NCBI GenBank assembly: GCA_951799445.1
Contig: OX637287.1
Span: 15,748,224-15,812,223 of the forward strand
Direction: 5' to 3'
DNA: 64,000 bases
Source of the DNA: Pseudisothecium myosuroides
Lineage: Eukaryota > Streptophyta > Bryopsida > Hypnales > Lembophyllaceae
The translations under genes were made by a program, and so were the position numbers. Numbering within the stretch: position 1 is the stretch's first letter; every line of letters begins with the position of its first letter. Below the pieces are notes generated by a model, which worked only from the letters and a program-made list of their open reading frames with translations, was not told where the DNA came from and did not search any database. Positions 34,101-46,745 of this stretch are shown one piece after another.

Positions 34101-36575
34101 AATGAGATCAATTGTTCGCCCGTTCCTTCGATTCTTACCGAGTTCTGACGCTCGGGAACTGAGAGCTGGTTCAGCCATTTGGCTTGAATCTGAGAGCCAC
34201 CGTCGCAACGCGAGCTCGCGCATGGCACCATCACCTTGGGTTTGGAACGCAGTAGGAGTCGTGGGACCATGCCGAGAGAGGTATCCAGGCAACGTACTCG
34301 GGGATGGGACGCTCTCAGTGTAGCCGTAATTCTGGTAGTCACCCGCGCGGGTGGCGCCCGTCATGAACTCGCTGGAGGGAGATGGGAGCCACTGCTGTTG
34401 GCGCGCAACTTGTGGTTGTTGTGAAATTGCCGGGGTCACACATTGTTGGGCACTCGGCGTGGACGCAAGGACGGGGGTTAGAGGCACCACGGGGGGCGAG
34501 TCGTGGCCTGCGTCGATGATTTCCTGGTCCGAGTCCGGCACACCATGGCGCAGATGCTCGAAGTTTGTCACGGACTTGACACGCGTCACGTAACAGTTCA
34601 GATTCTCGATGTAAAATTTCTTGTCCTTCTTGATGTGCCTGAATGTGTCAACAACAAAAATTAAACTTCAAGTTAACATGGTCTTCGAAGATGCTAGAAT
34701 TACAGGTTACAGACAAAGATTACATACAAAAAGGCAAGGGTGGATATGAATGACCTGTCTTTCACAAAAGGGATGCATTCTAAGAGCTATCCAGGATTGC
34801 ATTACTGCAAACTCAAGAGGTCCGTCACACTTATCATTACCACGCTCACAAAAAACGAGCCACTTTCTGCATCAAGTACCTGTCGATAACCACATAACGC
34901 GCATTGAGTCGTTTAGCTTCTTCCACGACCAGATATTTGGAGTGAACGTGAGCCCGCACCTCAATCTCCAATTTAGCCTGCAATACGATCAAAGCAATAA
35001 GCTTCATTTGTAATCAACAGATCGCTTCCTTCTTCGTGCTAAGCGGATGCAATTGTGATATTTGGTAAAGGTGAATGATACTCTCTCTCGGAGGAAGTCT
35101 AACTCCGAACCCCGTCTCGGATCATACACCAATCAAAGGTAAACGATGCTAAAACGACAGGGACCTGATCCCGTCTTTGATACTGACTCCTGTTCCAGCG
35201 GGAGTTCATTTATTCATACACTGGGTTGGACTTCTTAGCAATTGGAGTAAGCTTGATAGGCTATGGCCACTGATCTTCAAACGAAAATAAGATTATCTAC
35301 TGTCGCTTATAGTGATCTACAACCTCCCACTTTGTAACAGCAGAAAGATTTCATACGTAGGGATAAAAGTTGATCCCAACAAATTTGGCTCATGTACCGA
35401 AGATCTCCTCACACCTCTGTAAATCTCCAAAATTCACACTACTATGCATGCAACAAGCTTAAAGTAACGCAGGTAATGTCCTCTAACTCACGATAGCGCA
35501 AAGTCATCGAGCACGTATGCGAAACTGCTTCTTCATTTCTGACGTTTCATTTTCGCTATTACATACCGAGCAATGATATCCTACCAGAGGACCGAGTCCC
35601 ATACTTGCATGGATACTCTCTTCCAACCAGCTCTCAAATTGGAAACTTGGAGTCTATTCTCACGTCGAAATTTTGTTCAATCCCTGGGAGGGTATTGAAT
35701 TGGACTACATTAGTGCTAGAATCAGATTATGTCACCAGTTGGTGCGATGAGCAGATGCGTTGAAAGGTATCTTTTCAGAAACACAGGTACCAATTTGTGA
35801 GACTTGTAGCTTATAAAACATTTCCGGAGCCAATTCGAACCAGAAATGCAATAAGTGTGTCAACTCGTACCCCAATTTTCTCTACCCTCCCTTGGACGTT
35901 GGGAATCCTTTCGAACATGGCCAAGTGAGCCGCAATTTCCGTGTCCAAAACTTTTCTGTTCGCTCCATTCCAACTCTTCTCATCAGCTCGAGATTTATAC
36001 CCCACTGCGAGTGCCATCCACATATCAAAACACAACCAAAACACAAAACATTCAACCCTAATTTTTCACGGAAAACCAGCACTGCAAAACCCTTGGAACC
36101 ATCCAAGTTCTGACTTACTTGGATTTCGAATGTGTTGCAAAACGCCAAGCAATTTGACAGAGTCCCCTTTCTGCACCACATAGCAGAGAGCCCAATCCAG
36201 CGCGTTGGTGTTAATCTCCTTGTTGGCGTCTACCACAATGAGCACCGGATTGGACTCCGGCGCCTCCTCCAATTCCTCCCCATTTTCCAAAACCTCATGA
36301 TCAGCTTGCGGCAATCTCATGGGGCCAAGCCGCGTCTCGAAGGCACTGACAGGGGCTCGCATCATGGTCCCCGGCCCTCCAGCTCCAGACCGCATCTGGC
36401 AGCTGTATTTCGACGGGGTGCACGAGAGCTCTTTGCTCACACCCCCAAATAAAATCCCCGCGGGGCTGTCTGGGCCGCGGCCTTGGAACGGGCAGCTAGG
36501 GCGCCAAATGGGGCTGACCGAGTCCGCGTTTGGGAAAACCACCGGCTGGAAGAGTTTGTCTACCAAACTTATCAT
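31106..36575 (-). CDS. USP-domain receptor-like cytoplasmic kinase (probable pseudokinase), 1000 aa, 8 coding exons
   Basis: Exons in order of transcription: 36575-36119, 36004-35871, 34977-34880, 34638-34139, 34030-32955, 32805-32581, 32027-31881, 31471-31106; all GT-AG, phases agree, total 1001 codons. ATG 36575 is the first after an in-frame stop. Residues ~110-250 form a universal-stress-protein-like domain (ALDWALCYVVQKGD; YLVVEEAKRLNARYVVIDR). A long disordered Ser/Pro region follows, then the diagnostic PPLCSLCGQQSPDFGK before the kinase. Kinase motifs: glycine loop EGGYGSVYKG, Lys in LVAVKQHK, HRDMRPNN, GDFGLAR, GYLAPEYAETG, FGVVLLELITGRKAID, RPRMVQ. The catalytic-loop Lys of HRDxK is Arg; relatives in Arabidopsis (At1g55200 group) and Selaginella share this and are labelled inactive. 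A Ser-rich tail ends SYSGML. No signal peptide or transmembrane segment seen. Probably a cytoplasmic or membrane-associated signalling scaffold. Confidence 0.93.
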
Positions 36576-38052
36576 AATCACTCACACGCTGCCACACTCC
36601 GAATCCTCCGACATTGACCTCTTAGGGAGCTCAAATCCATGACAGATCTTTCGAAATTGCAGAAATTCTACCGTGACGGAGGATCTATTTACAGAAATGA
36701 CACGAATTGCACAAATGGGTGCGCTAGTCATTCACAGACATGTACAAAAAAGACAGCCAGCGAGGGAGAAGCCGATCAACATACTCCTGCAACGGCTTCA
36801 ACCCCGCCTCGCCCTGAGAGCCAAGCTTTCGGTCCATGCACCTCAGTTTGCTAATCAATCCCCCCTACCGATTCCCCAAATCTCTACCCGTGCACTTCTA
36901 TTTCACTAGTATTCACAAGCGAGGAAAGCACGGCGACATGGTGGTTTTATTCAGGCGTGCCAACAAATCTCATCTAGGTACTCTACACAGCGAGCCACAC
37001 ACCCGAACTCGGAATGCGTGATGCTCGCCAATCCCACCCCCTCCCCAAATCTCTCAGAAAGCAATTACCCAAGAAGGCCAAGCCCGCTTTGGCAAGTCGC
37101 GAGAGTCGCCCCTGATGACGGACATAAGAACACCCAACTTTCTATCTTGAACTCCAGTTCGAGATCATTTTCCTTATAATGCCGCAAAGCGCTCGCTCAG
37201 CTGGTGGCCTGGACTTCGTCGGCGACGGGAGGCAAGAGGCGCCTAGCTAAGGGCGCCATCGCAAGCATCCGTCGTCGACTTGCAAGCTGCGCTCCGTCTG
37301 CCAGGAGCGAGCAAGACTGGGGAGCAACAAGCTAGGCTAGCGGGAGCCGCAGTCCATGGATCAGGGGAGGTAGCAAATCGAGATGGCAGAGGAAATCACT
37401 GAAAAGAGCGAGTTTTAAGTTGAGCTTCTCAGTTGGCTGGTTTCGTTCGCTTGCGGCAGTGGGATGCTGTTGGCCTGATTGACGAGACCGTGTCTGGAGA
37501 GTGGGTGGAGTGGACGCGGAAGATCGCGACATGGCGACAACGCTCACGAGGGCATATGCTTCGGCGCCAAGGAATGATGCCGGACCAGCGTGGACGACAA
37601 ATTCTAGAAAAATAGGAGTGGCGTCGCACCACTCGCACGGTCAGAGGAGGATCGGAGAGTCGTTCATCAGATGCTTTTTACTAAAGGAACGCAATTACGC
37701 AACGCAAAGCCCATCAAGCGCAGGTTTAGTGCCCGCATCCGATGGGCGACCCTCGTCGTTGGCCGCTGCATTCCAAAGTTACAAACTCGTCAACTTCGCT
37801 CCACTCGCATTTTCCATGAAGAACCTAAAAACGTAAGTTATTAGGGTGGTGGAAATAACAACCGGGGGCCTCATTTCGTCAAATGGACTAACTTAACAAA
37901 GCCCAGGCCCAATTTGGAGTTGGGCCTATCACATTCCAATTAAACCCAATTTTTAAAATTGGGCTTATTGATGGGCGTTCTAATCTCTAAAGTGTCGAGT
38001 GTCAGAACTTTATAGGCAGATTATTATATTAGTATATACTTCATCTATTATG
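36576..38052. other. Upstream region of the kinase gene
   Basis: Mixed-composition DNA, GC-richer around 37140-37640, likely holding the kinase promoter and any 5' UTR exons. Overlapping short frames on both strands match nothing known. No core promoter motif was firm enough to list. Confidence 0.45.
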
Positions 38053-38195
38053 GTTCAACACTCCTTTTAGGAATTTTGACCTAATATACACAACAATATT
38101 ATGTAAAATTTTTAAAACAAAAATCTGAGTTTCAAATGACAAATTAGGGGCTCATGCATGGTTATAATATATTCCTTTTGGTTGACATGCCATGG

Positions 38196-38855
38196 ACTAA
38201 ACAAGTTGATCGAATAGAAATTGTGGAGGACAAGAAATTTTTGTACAATCTGTGTCTCATTCACAGTGACATTTTTAACAATCATGGAATGGGCAAAATA
38301 AGTTGAATAAGAAATGTTAAGGATAAGGAATGTTTGTACAGTCTATGTTTCTTTCACAGTGATAGCGTTGACATGCGATGGGCGGAACAAGTTGAATAAG
38401 AAAAGTAGATGATAAAGAATATTTGCACAATCTACGTGTCATTCACAATGACAGCGTTGACGCGCGATGGGTGGAATAAGTTGAACGGGAAATGTGGAAG
38501 ATAAGGAATGTTTGTACAATCTATGTTTATTCACAGTGACAGTGTTGACATGCAATGGGAGAACAAATTGAACAAGAAATGTGGGGATGAAGAATGTTTG
38601 TAAAATCTACGTCTCATTTACAGTGACAGCGGTGATAAGCAATGGGCAAAACAAGTTGAACAGAAAATGTGGAGGACAAGGATTGTTTGCACAATCTACG
38701 GCTCATTAACAGCGATAGTTTTGACATTGATGGGTGGAACAAGTTGAACAGGAAATTTGGAGGCAAGGATTGTTTGCACAATCTACAGCTCATTTACAGC
38801 AATAGTTTTGACATCGATGAGCAAATCAAGTTGAATAGAAAATGTGGAGGATTTA
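38196..38855 (+). repeat. Left tandem array, about 7 units of 87-89 bp
   Basis: Each unit carries GTTGAAYAAGAAATGTGGAG, GAATGTTTGTACAATCTAYG and CACAGTGACAGCGTTGACAT. The last two units are 87 bp and keep an open frame (KDCLHNLQLIYSNSFDID, repeated), making a ~98-codon ORF at 38669-38965 that recurs in the right array. Confidence 0.9.
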
Positions 38856-39069
38856 AAGCTACAATTTTAGAGATGTGCAAAATTTTAATATGGTATACAT
38901 TGGAAAGGCAAGCATCAAATAAATGTAGTTACCACAAAAATGTAAACTTGGTGTTAAATACATAGTGGATGAGAGAGGTGATTACAATTTTAATGAAGAT
39001 GATTGAAATGGAAAGACTTTCAAAGAAGAGAAAGAAGAGAAGATGAAAATAAAGGTTACAAGATGCAAC

Positions 39070-41066
39070 TTAATTTCAATTCATGTTTGGAGAAGTCACT
39101 AGCTTAGAAGTTTAGTATATATGAGATTGGGGGATTTTTTTTATGGGGGGATATTTATCTATTGTTTTGTAATTTAATATATCCTATTGTTTAAAATATT
39201 TTTAAATTTCCATTTATTATAGTACCGTATATTATTTATAATTTACTTTTGAGCCTAATTTTTTGGCCCCTCTTCGATTTAAATATTTGAACTAATAGGT
39301 GTTATATGATTTTTTTCCTAGTACTCTTTTTTATTCCTTTCTTTTTTATTATTTGGTACCTTTTTTTCAAACCCTTTTTTTAGGGTTATTGAAAACTAAA
39401 GTATAATATGTTTGAATAAATGTACTATGACCAAATAATTACATTCACAGAATGTAAACAGTGCAGTCTAGTTGTGTGAAACAACTTTTTGCTAATCATC
39501 TACAATATATACTAATGAATAAAATAAGTGCACATGCTCAACAAAGAAAAAATGACACTACATTAAAATATAACAAACAAGCATAAACAAACCAAACAAC
39601 ATCTACCATTTGTACATACATTATATAAAAGTACAAGTACACTAATAAACGCACTGATTTTCTTACTCAAACTACAAATGAGTGAAAATGAGTCCACTTC
39701 CACAAAGAACATCTATCCTATAACAATTCTTCAAAGAGATAGCTAAATAATTCATTAAAACACAAAAAAATTGGAGTCTTAATTCTGTAGGTAGGCCTAA
39801 ATGACTAAAGAACAATCTCTTTCTTCCTTGCTAGAACCCCATCACTAGTGAAGTCTTTATTCCTGCTAGCCTAGGTAGCCTTCACATAAAATACAAGAGA
39901 ACAATAATATTAACAACAAATAAGAGTATATTAAAGAAAAAATCATGATAGATTCTTCAAATTCTAAGTGACTTCAAAGCACTTTATAGATAACTCTCAA
40001 GGCAAAGCCCCTCATCCAAGGTTCATTGATAATTTGGGATAAATAATGTGTCATTTTTCGTCCATTTCTTCTTTAAGGACATTAAATATTCACTCTACAA
40101 AATTATTTTTCTTCACATATTATTGCCCTTCTATATTTTTTCTATGTAAAATCTAATACATAGTTATAAACATAACTCTATATTAGTTATAATATCCTAC
40201 ATGTAATTCTACACATTTAATATTAGATTTAATGTTTCAAAAAAAATTGAGTACAATAAATATACAATATCCTATCTTAAATCTCATGTAGTTTCTAATA
40301 TGCACACTAAGTGACTTCCTCTGGAATTCATGAAATGATGGCTAGAATATTCTACAAATTCAAATTGAAAAATAATGGAACTTGAACTTTTCCAAGTTTA
40401 GGTGAGACTCCAAGTAGGTTTATAGCATTTTCTTTATTTTAAATTTTATCTTGTTCATATCATTCAAATTGGACGATTGCTTAAGCCTAAAGATTTTATA
40501 TTAGAGGGCCTAATAATAAATTCAAAGGTATGCTTATACTTAGTGTTTACAGTGGTGTGAGCAAGTGGCTTTGAGATAAATTCTAGGTACCCCCCTAAGA
40601 CTACATTCACTTTGTCAACAATGTCTTTCCTAATGCATTGTGCAAACATGCTCTTTTTTATGAATAAGAATTTTTTATTTGTAATTTTTCTTGGCCCTTC
40701 AATGCAAATCCTTCTTCTTCAATTGACGCCCAATTTATTTTGATGGATAAAAGTTTAATAAATACATATTGTTCAAATGAATAGCAACTACAATTTTAAT
40801 TCTTATTTATTTGAAAGGATAATAAAATAAACCATTTTATAAACTAATTTTCTCTATTATGAACTGTAAAGCTATTGTATGCTTCCAAGCATCCTTTCAA
40901 AGTAACAAAAAGATGGAATATATTAATTTTTTTATTATTAAAGGTTCCTTCAAAAAATCTTAGGAATGATATGAACAAGATAAAATTAAAAATAATTAAA
41001 ATGTTGTAAACCTGTTTGGAGTCCTGATCTAAACTTGAAAAAGTCCAAGTTCCATCATTTTTCAAT
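39070..41066. other. Interior of the long-TIR element, no gene
   Basis: Very AT-rich; only short frames with no family resemblance. I see no transposase here. Confidence 0.5.
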
Positions 41067-41977
41067 TTAACCCCTAAAGTTCCTTGACTATGTTTTCAAC
41101 AAAACGCTCCAAAATTGCTATTTCTAATACAAATATTAAATTTTAGGAAAAAATATTGGTATTTGGATATATGTAATTGTAGGATCTTATATTATGATAG
41201 TTTTAGAAGATGTTGAAAAACTTTTAGAATTTTCCACCATGTGGATTGGAAGATATTAGTATATGAATTGGCAGAAATCATTTTTTTGTCCCTGCAAAAA
41301 ACAAGGCAACTGTACTTCACAAGGTCACATTTGTATGAAAAAAAGGCCAAAAAGGTGGTGCTTATTTAATTATTTTTCCTAAACAAGTTGGCTACATGCT
41401 TAAAAATTTTCAATTCATTTGGAATTGTACAACATATAGGAAAAAAATAGCAAGTAGAAAGAAGTAGAGAATGATTCAAAATACAAAATTGTTAAGAATT
41501 TAATTATGGATTTGAAAAATATCAATTCCAATGATTGAAATGTTTTTATACGAAATCCACACCCTATGATTAATTTATTTTCAAAAATATTGAAAATTGA
41601 GTGAAATAAACGACTTCAAAGTTTATTTTAGAGTAGAGAATCTATAATTGCTTGCAAACTAAAACCCCTCATAACTTTTGATTCATTGATTAAATTGGAA
41701 TGATTCAAAGTTTTCCACGTGTATATAAATCTAGAAAACCGATTTCAAATTTATGTTTCTGAAAAAAGTGATTTTTTCTTGATCTGCCCAAACTGCCCAA
41801 GTTAGGAAAATAAACAACATTTTAGGCCAAAACTTTTGACTCATATTTCCAAATGTCATGAAATTTAGTGCATATGAAAGATATTCCTTGTCCCCACCTT
41901 TTATTGAAATTTCAGTCTTAAATATACAAATTTCTAGTCACAAGTACTTGTCCAAAATTGCTATGTTGCTAAAAATA

Positions 41978-44564
41978 CCCGGGGAGGTCACTTAGCGCAT
42001 TTTCAAAACTAAGTGCGGCATAATATAGATAGCAATTTATTCTTTTGAAATAAAATTTATAAAGAACTTACAAATAAATTAGAGACCATGGAAAGGAGGA
42101 AATCAAGTATAAATAATATAGGTAGCCAAAAAATCTAGGCCTCTCAAAATTAGTACAAGTAATTAAGGGGCTGCAGAATTGGATCCCTTATACTGTTGTT
42201 AGTAGGATACATTTTATACAATAGGGTTTTAAAGGAGGTGGACAAAAAATACTCCATCCTCCAAGGTTTTGATGGATGAATCTGCACTTCAGTTCAACAA
42301 CAAGTTAGGGCTGAGGGTTTGGCTATTTTACTGTGTTGCCATTGGCTTAGTTTTTGCACGCTATTGACGTTGTTGGAAGCTTAGGGTTTTGTGCTCTAAA
42401 GGTTTAGTTTGCCGGTATGTCTGATGCCATTTAGTTTAGGTTTGGGGCGTTAGTTGATTTTGATCTAGGATAAGAGAATCTCTTTTTGGCGACATGTTTC
42501 AAGTTCATGGAAGTTGAAACAACATCAACCTAGTTTGAGTCCTTCAAATAGGTAAGGTATTGTTGTAATTCCATTTCTATGTTTTGAAGAACTTTATTTC
42601 CATCAATGATTTGTACTTAAACTGTAGCAATCTGCCTAGCTGCAGTGGAACTCGGGGGGGGTCACTTAGAGTGTCCATTAGAAAACACGTGCGAACAAAA
42701 CTTTGGACCCCCTATATTATATCCTAAAATTTAAATAAAATGAAATAAAAAAAAATATGACTAGATTTTCCTACTTCAAAAGTTTATGTTTTGAATTATT
42801 GATATTTTTATTTGTTAATGATAATTAGTTACAAATTTTTGAAGTAATTAGATACACTGTACAACTGAAAAATAACTTTCACACCCCTATATTATATCCT
42901 AAAAAATTGTCTAAAAAATGAACAAAAAATTCCTAAAAATAGCTCTCTATTGAAAGTTCATTTTGAGTTGAGTATTGATGCAATGGTCATCTAAATGTGA
43001 TCTCTATAAATATTTGAGTTGAAAAACATGCCGTTTTAGGCCATTTTCAACCTCTTGTACAAATCATTTCAACTATTATTTTAGTTTGAAATTTTGGCAA
43101 TAGAAACCTATAGTCGTTATTAAGCAACCCTCAAAATTTTAAGTTGAAATTATAGTTCATTAGAAACCACTTGTTCGCACGTGGTTTGTAGTAAAATACT
43201 AGGTGCCCCCCCGAGCAGTGGAATCGAAGGCAACCCTTGTACATTGTCTTGTTTATTGGCAACTGATTGTACTTGAGCTTTTTGAGTCCAATTTGTTTGT
43301 GTTTTGCAGGTCGTGGGTCCTGGACATACCCGTGCAAGATAGCCCAAGAACGTCCTTGCTTGCAGATTTGCCCATTGTTGACCTCGTGGAATTGCATAGT
43401 TGCTTGAAAGCGGGGTGGGCAAAAGAATTTATTGTTCCTTGTGGTAGTGGGGACATTCTCAACCATTCCATTTGGGTGACACCAAGTCTCTAATATTAAA
43501 TCTTGAAGCCATTTTGAATGTAGAGTTAGGCCTTCCAGAGTTGATTTAGGTCTTTCCTTTTTTTTCCACATTTGCTTCAAAAACAAACATGTAAGAGATG
43601 TTTAGGGATTTTGAAGCATGGTATGTTCAATTTTTTATCCTAAACATTTACAATTTTGTATTGGACTCATTGGCAACAGTGTTAGTACTGCCAATATGAT
43701 GTAAATTACTTAGCAAATTTGAAGATATTTCTTAGTAAGAGCTTGTGTTTGAGAACATGACTAAAGAATTGAGATTTTTGTACAAGCATGATCATGACTG
43801 ATTATTGTCTCTAATTTCAATCCAATTGCACTTTTGTTATGCCATGTTTGTGAGGTTGGAATTTTAATTCAATTGCATGTTTGAATGACATGCTACTTTC
43901 ATTTGTATGGGTAAGGTACTCTCCTGAACCACTACTGTAATTGTCTAATTCAAAGAGTAATAAAAATGGATTTGACCCTAAATGCAGATTGTTTCAAATT
44001 TTAGGGACCTCTGTGGAAGTTTGATGTTGCATTTCTAATACACATTTGGAAGTGTATATGTTTGGGGATTCATTAATGGTTCAGCATTAGCCTTGTGTGT
44101 CAGCACAACAACGAGACGCGAACCCATCGGAAGACCTATTTAAGACTAGGGAGATACCCAGCAGTGTGTACCTCGTACTTTTTTTACCAGACCTATACGT
44201 GTACCGAATGCTCATACGGGAAAGTGCACCTAATTGAAGAAAGTAGAAAAAAGCTACGTCATGATCACACATTGTTAAGACACCTACAATACATACTTCT
44301 TTTGTGTGTATTTTTTACCGTATATATTTTTGCTTTCACTTTGCTTTTCACTTTGCTTTTTTTCTTTATAAACAATATACTCTTACAAAATTTGCATTGC
44401 TATAAGAATTATAAGTAATGATATAGGTCATAATATAGGCAATTTTTCCAAATTATGTAATTATAGGGACCCTTTTATTTCCACCTAGGAGGTAAATAGA
44501 CCCCTACAAAATACCCCATTGCTGCACGTGGTGGACAAAATATACATAGAGTAACCTCCCTAAG
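41978..44564. mobile_element. hAT-like element, 2587 bp, inserted in the TTAA element
   Basis: An 8-bp target duplication TAAAAATA flanks it (41970-41977 and 44565-44572). Termini are CCCGGGGAGGTCACTTAG and, inverted, CTTAGGGAGGTTACTC. hAT elements characteristically make 8-bp duplications. No hAT transposase is visible. The interior at 42200-42640 and 43216-43600 is less AT-rich than its surroundings and might be captured host sequence, but I recognise no protein in it. Confidence 0.85.
42651..43215. mobile_element. hAT-type MITE, 565 bp, nested in the hAT-like element
   Basis: A perfect 8-bp target duplication CAGTGGAA lies at 42643-42650 and 43216-43223. The left end CTCGGGGGGGGTCACTTAG and right end AGGTGCCCCCCCGAG are inverted copies, and CACGTGCGAACA recurs inverted further in. 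The terminus GGTCACTTAG is shared with the enclosing element, so both belong to related families. Confidence 0.92.
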
Positions 44565-44721
44565 TAAAAATAGCAAGCTTGTCCTTTAGAGGTTAAATTC
44601 ATAGAGTATTCTAGCCATCAACTCATAAAATAAAGTTGCATCCTGTAACCTTTATTTTCATCTTTTCTTCTTTGAAGGCCCTTCCATTTCAATCATCTCC
44701 ACTAAAATTATAATCACCTCC

Positions 44722-45455
44722 TGTTGAAGAAGAATATTCACCCTTTCGAGGATTATTCTTTTAGTACAGTAAATTCGAACCAAGGGAGACTATCAAGTAG
44801 GATTGTCAAGCTAATAGGTTTCTTTTCCCAAATTTATACTTTTCATCAATTGAACTACAACGACAACCACAATTTCCTATACACACTCAACAATAAGATT
44901 CATACACATTTGAATTATTTTTTAACTTATAAATTTTTATTAATAATAGTTGATCATATATCATCTGAATTGGTTTTAATAAACCCATTTACACAATATT
45001 CTTGTTCCATCACAAAATTAACACTTTAAATTCCTCAATTCCTATTATTCTAACTACACTTCACAATTATAATCTTCAATCTCTAATCTAATTCTCACAC
45101 AATACTACACACACCAAAATAAATAAATAAAATAACACAGCCAACTTGGGCTGGACGCCACTGGACTCTTCAACAATGGGTCCATCTCCAATTGAATTTC
45201 TGAACCTAATAGGAAACTGAAGAGACACAACTACCAACGATAGCAACCAATTTGGCCTACCAAAGTCATCAACCTATTGGAATCTCATCCTATTCAGCTA
45301 AACTATTGCCCAACTAGACTATCAAATTGCCAACTTAGAAAACTTAAGCTATTAATCCATACTTACACCATAACTGGATAATTTAACCACCAAATCAGCC
45401 AACTTGGTACAAAAACTGAGACATTAACAAAACATAAACAACTAGGCTAACTACA
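44722..45455. mobile_element. Solo LTR of an LTR retrotransposon, 734 bp
   Basis: It starts TGTTGAAGAAGAAT and ends GGCTAACTACA (TG...CA), with a 5-bp target duplication CCTCC at 44717-44721 and 45456-45460. It interrupts the right inverted repeat of the big element: the uninterrupted left counterpart reads straight across the site (near 38975). No internal retrotransposon region remains, as after LTR-LTR recombination. Confidence 0.9.
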
Positions 45456-45589
45456 CCTCCCTCATCCACTATATATTCAACACCAAGTTTACATTTTTGT
45501 GGTAACTACATTTATTTGATGCTTGCCTTTCCAATGTATACCATATTAAAATTTTGCACATCTCTAAGATTGTGGCTTTAAGTCCTCCA

Positions 45590-46745
45590 CATTTCCTATT
45601 CAACTTGATTTGGCCATCGATGTCAAAACTATTGTTGTATATGAGCTGTAGATTGTGCAAACAATCCTTGCCTCCACATTTCCTGTTCAACTTCTTCCGC
45701 CCATCAATCGTCAACATTGTCACTATGAATGAGACGTAGATTGTACAAACATTTTCTATCCTCTATATTTCCTATTCAACTTGTTCTGCCATCGCATGTC
45801 AACGTTGTCACTGTGAATAAAACATAGATTGTACAAACACTCCCTATCCTCCACATTTCCTATTCAACTTGTTCCGCCCATCGTATGTCACCGCTATCAC
45901 TATGAAAGAAACATAGACTATACAAACATTCTTTATCCTCCACATTTCCTATTCAACTTGTTCCGCCCATCGCGTGTCAACGCTATCACTGTGAAAGAAA
46001 CATAGACTATACAAACATTCCCTATCCTCTATATTTCCTATTCAACTTGTTCTGCCATCCCATGTCGACGTTGTCAATGTGAATATTTCCTATTCAACTT
46101 GTTCTGCCATTGCATGTCAAATTGTCACTGTGAATAAAACATAGATTGTACAAACATTTCCTATTCAACTTGTTCCGCCCATTGCATGTTACCGCTATCA
46201 CTGTAAAAGAAACATAGACTGTACAAACATTCCTTATCCTCCACATTTCCTATTAAACTTGTTCCGCCCATCGTGTGTCAGCACTATCATCGTTGTGAAT
46301 GAGACGTAGATTGTGCAAACATTCTTTATCCTCCTTTATTTTCTATTCAATTTGTTCCGTCCTTCGCATGTCAACGCTATCACTGTGAAAGAAACATAGA
46401 CTGTACAAACATTCCCTATCCTCCATATTTCCTGTTCAACTTATTTTGCCATCGCATGTCAACGTTGTCACTGTGAATATAACATAGATTGTACAAACAT
46501 TCCCTATCCTCCACATTTCCTATTCAACTTGTTCCGCCCATCGCATGTCAACGCTATCACTATAAAAGAAACATAGACTGTACAAACATTCCTTATCCTC
46601 CACATTTCTTGTTCAACTTATTTTGCCCATTCCATGATTGTTAAAATTGTCACTGTGAATGAGACACAGATTGTACAAAAATTTCTTGTCCTCCACAATT
46701 TCTATTCAATCAACTTATTTTGTCTATGGCATGTCAAAAAAAGGA
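45590..46745 (-). repeat. Right tandem array, about 13 units of ~88 bp, inverted relative to the left array
   Basis: The complement of the left-array unit is repeated: ATTTCCTATTCAACTTGTTC, CATCGCATGTCAACG, CACTGTGAA and AACATAGATTGTACAAACAT. Units at the inner end again preserve an open frame on the - strand (45723-45469). The right array has more units than the left, showing unequal expansion. Confidence 0.9.

Larger units (their letters stand above)
41067..44596. mobile_element. TTAA-type (piggyBac-like) element, split by a hAT-like insertion
   Basis: TTAA then CCCCTAAAGTTCC at the left; GTCCTTTAGAGG then TTAA at the right. The first ~900 bp align with the copy at 59242 base for base in many stretches (GGAAGATATT, ATTCCTTGTCCCCACCTT). 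Similarity breaks at 41977 and resumes at 44565, exactly at the duplicated TAAAAATA of the inserted element. Removing the insert gives a copy of about 0.93 kb, like its relatives. Confidence 0.85.

Noticed and set aside
33134..34424. Numerous + strand frames opposite the kinase (up to 211 codons)
   Set aside because: They are antisense shadows of a GC-rich coding exon; none has family resemblance, while the - strand reads a complete kinase.
43131..43586. 151-codon - strand frame as a gene inside the nested elements
   Set aside because: It runs across the boundary of the hAT MITE (43215) and matches nothing known.
44095..44418. 107-codon frame with CTECSYGKVHLIEESRKK as a zinc-finger-like gene
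   Set aside because: Only a few cysteines, ends in a low-complexity hydrophobic run, lies inside the hAT-like insert, and no family is recognised.
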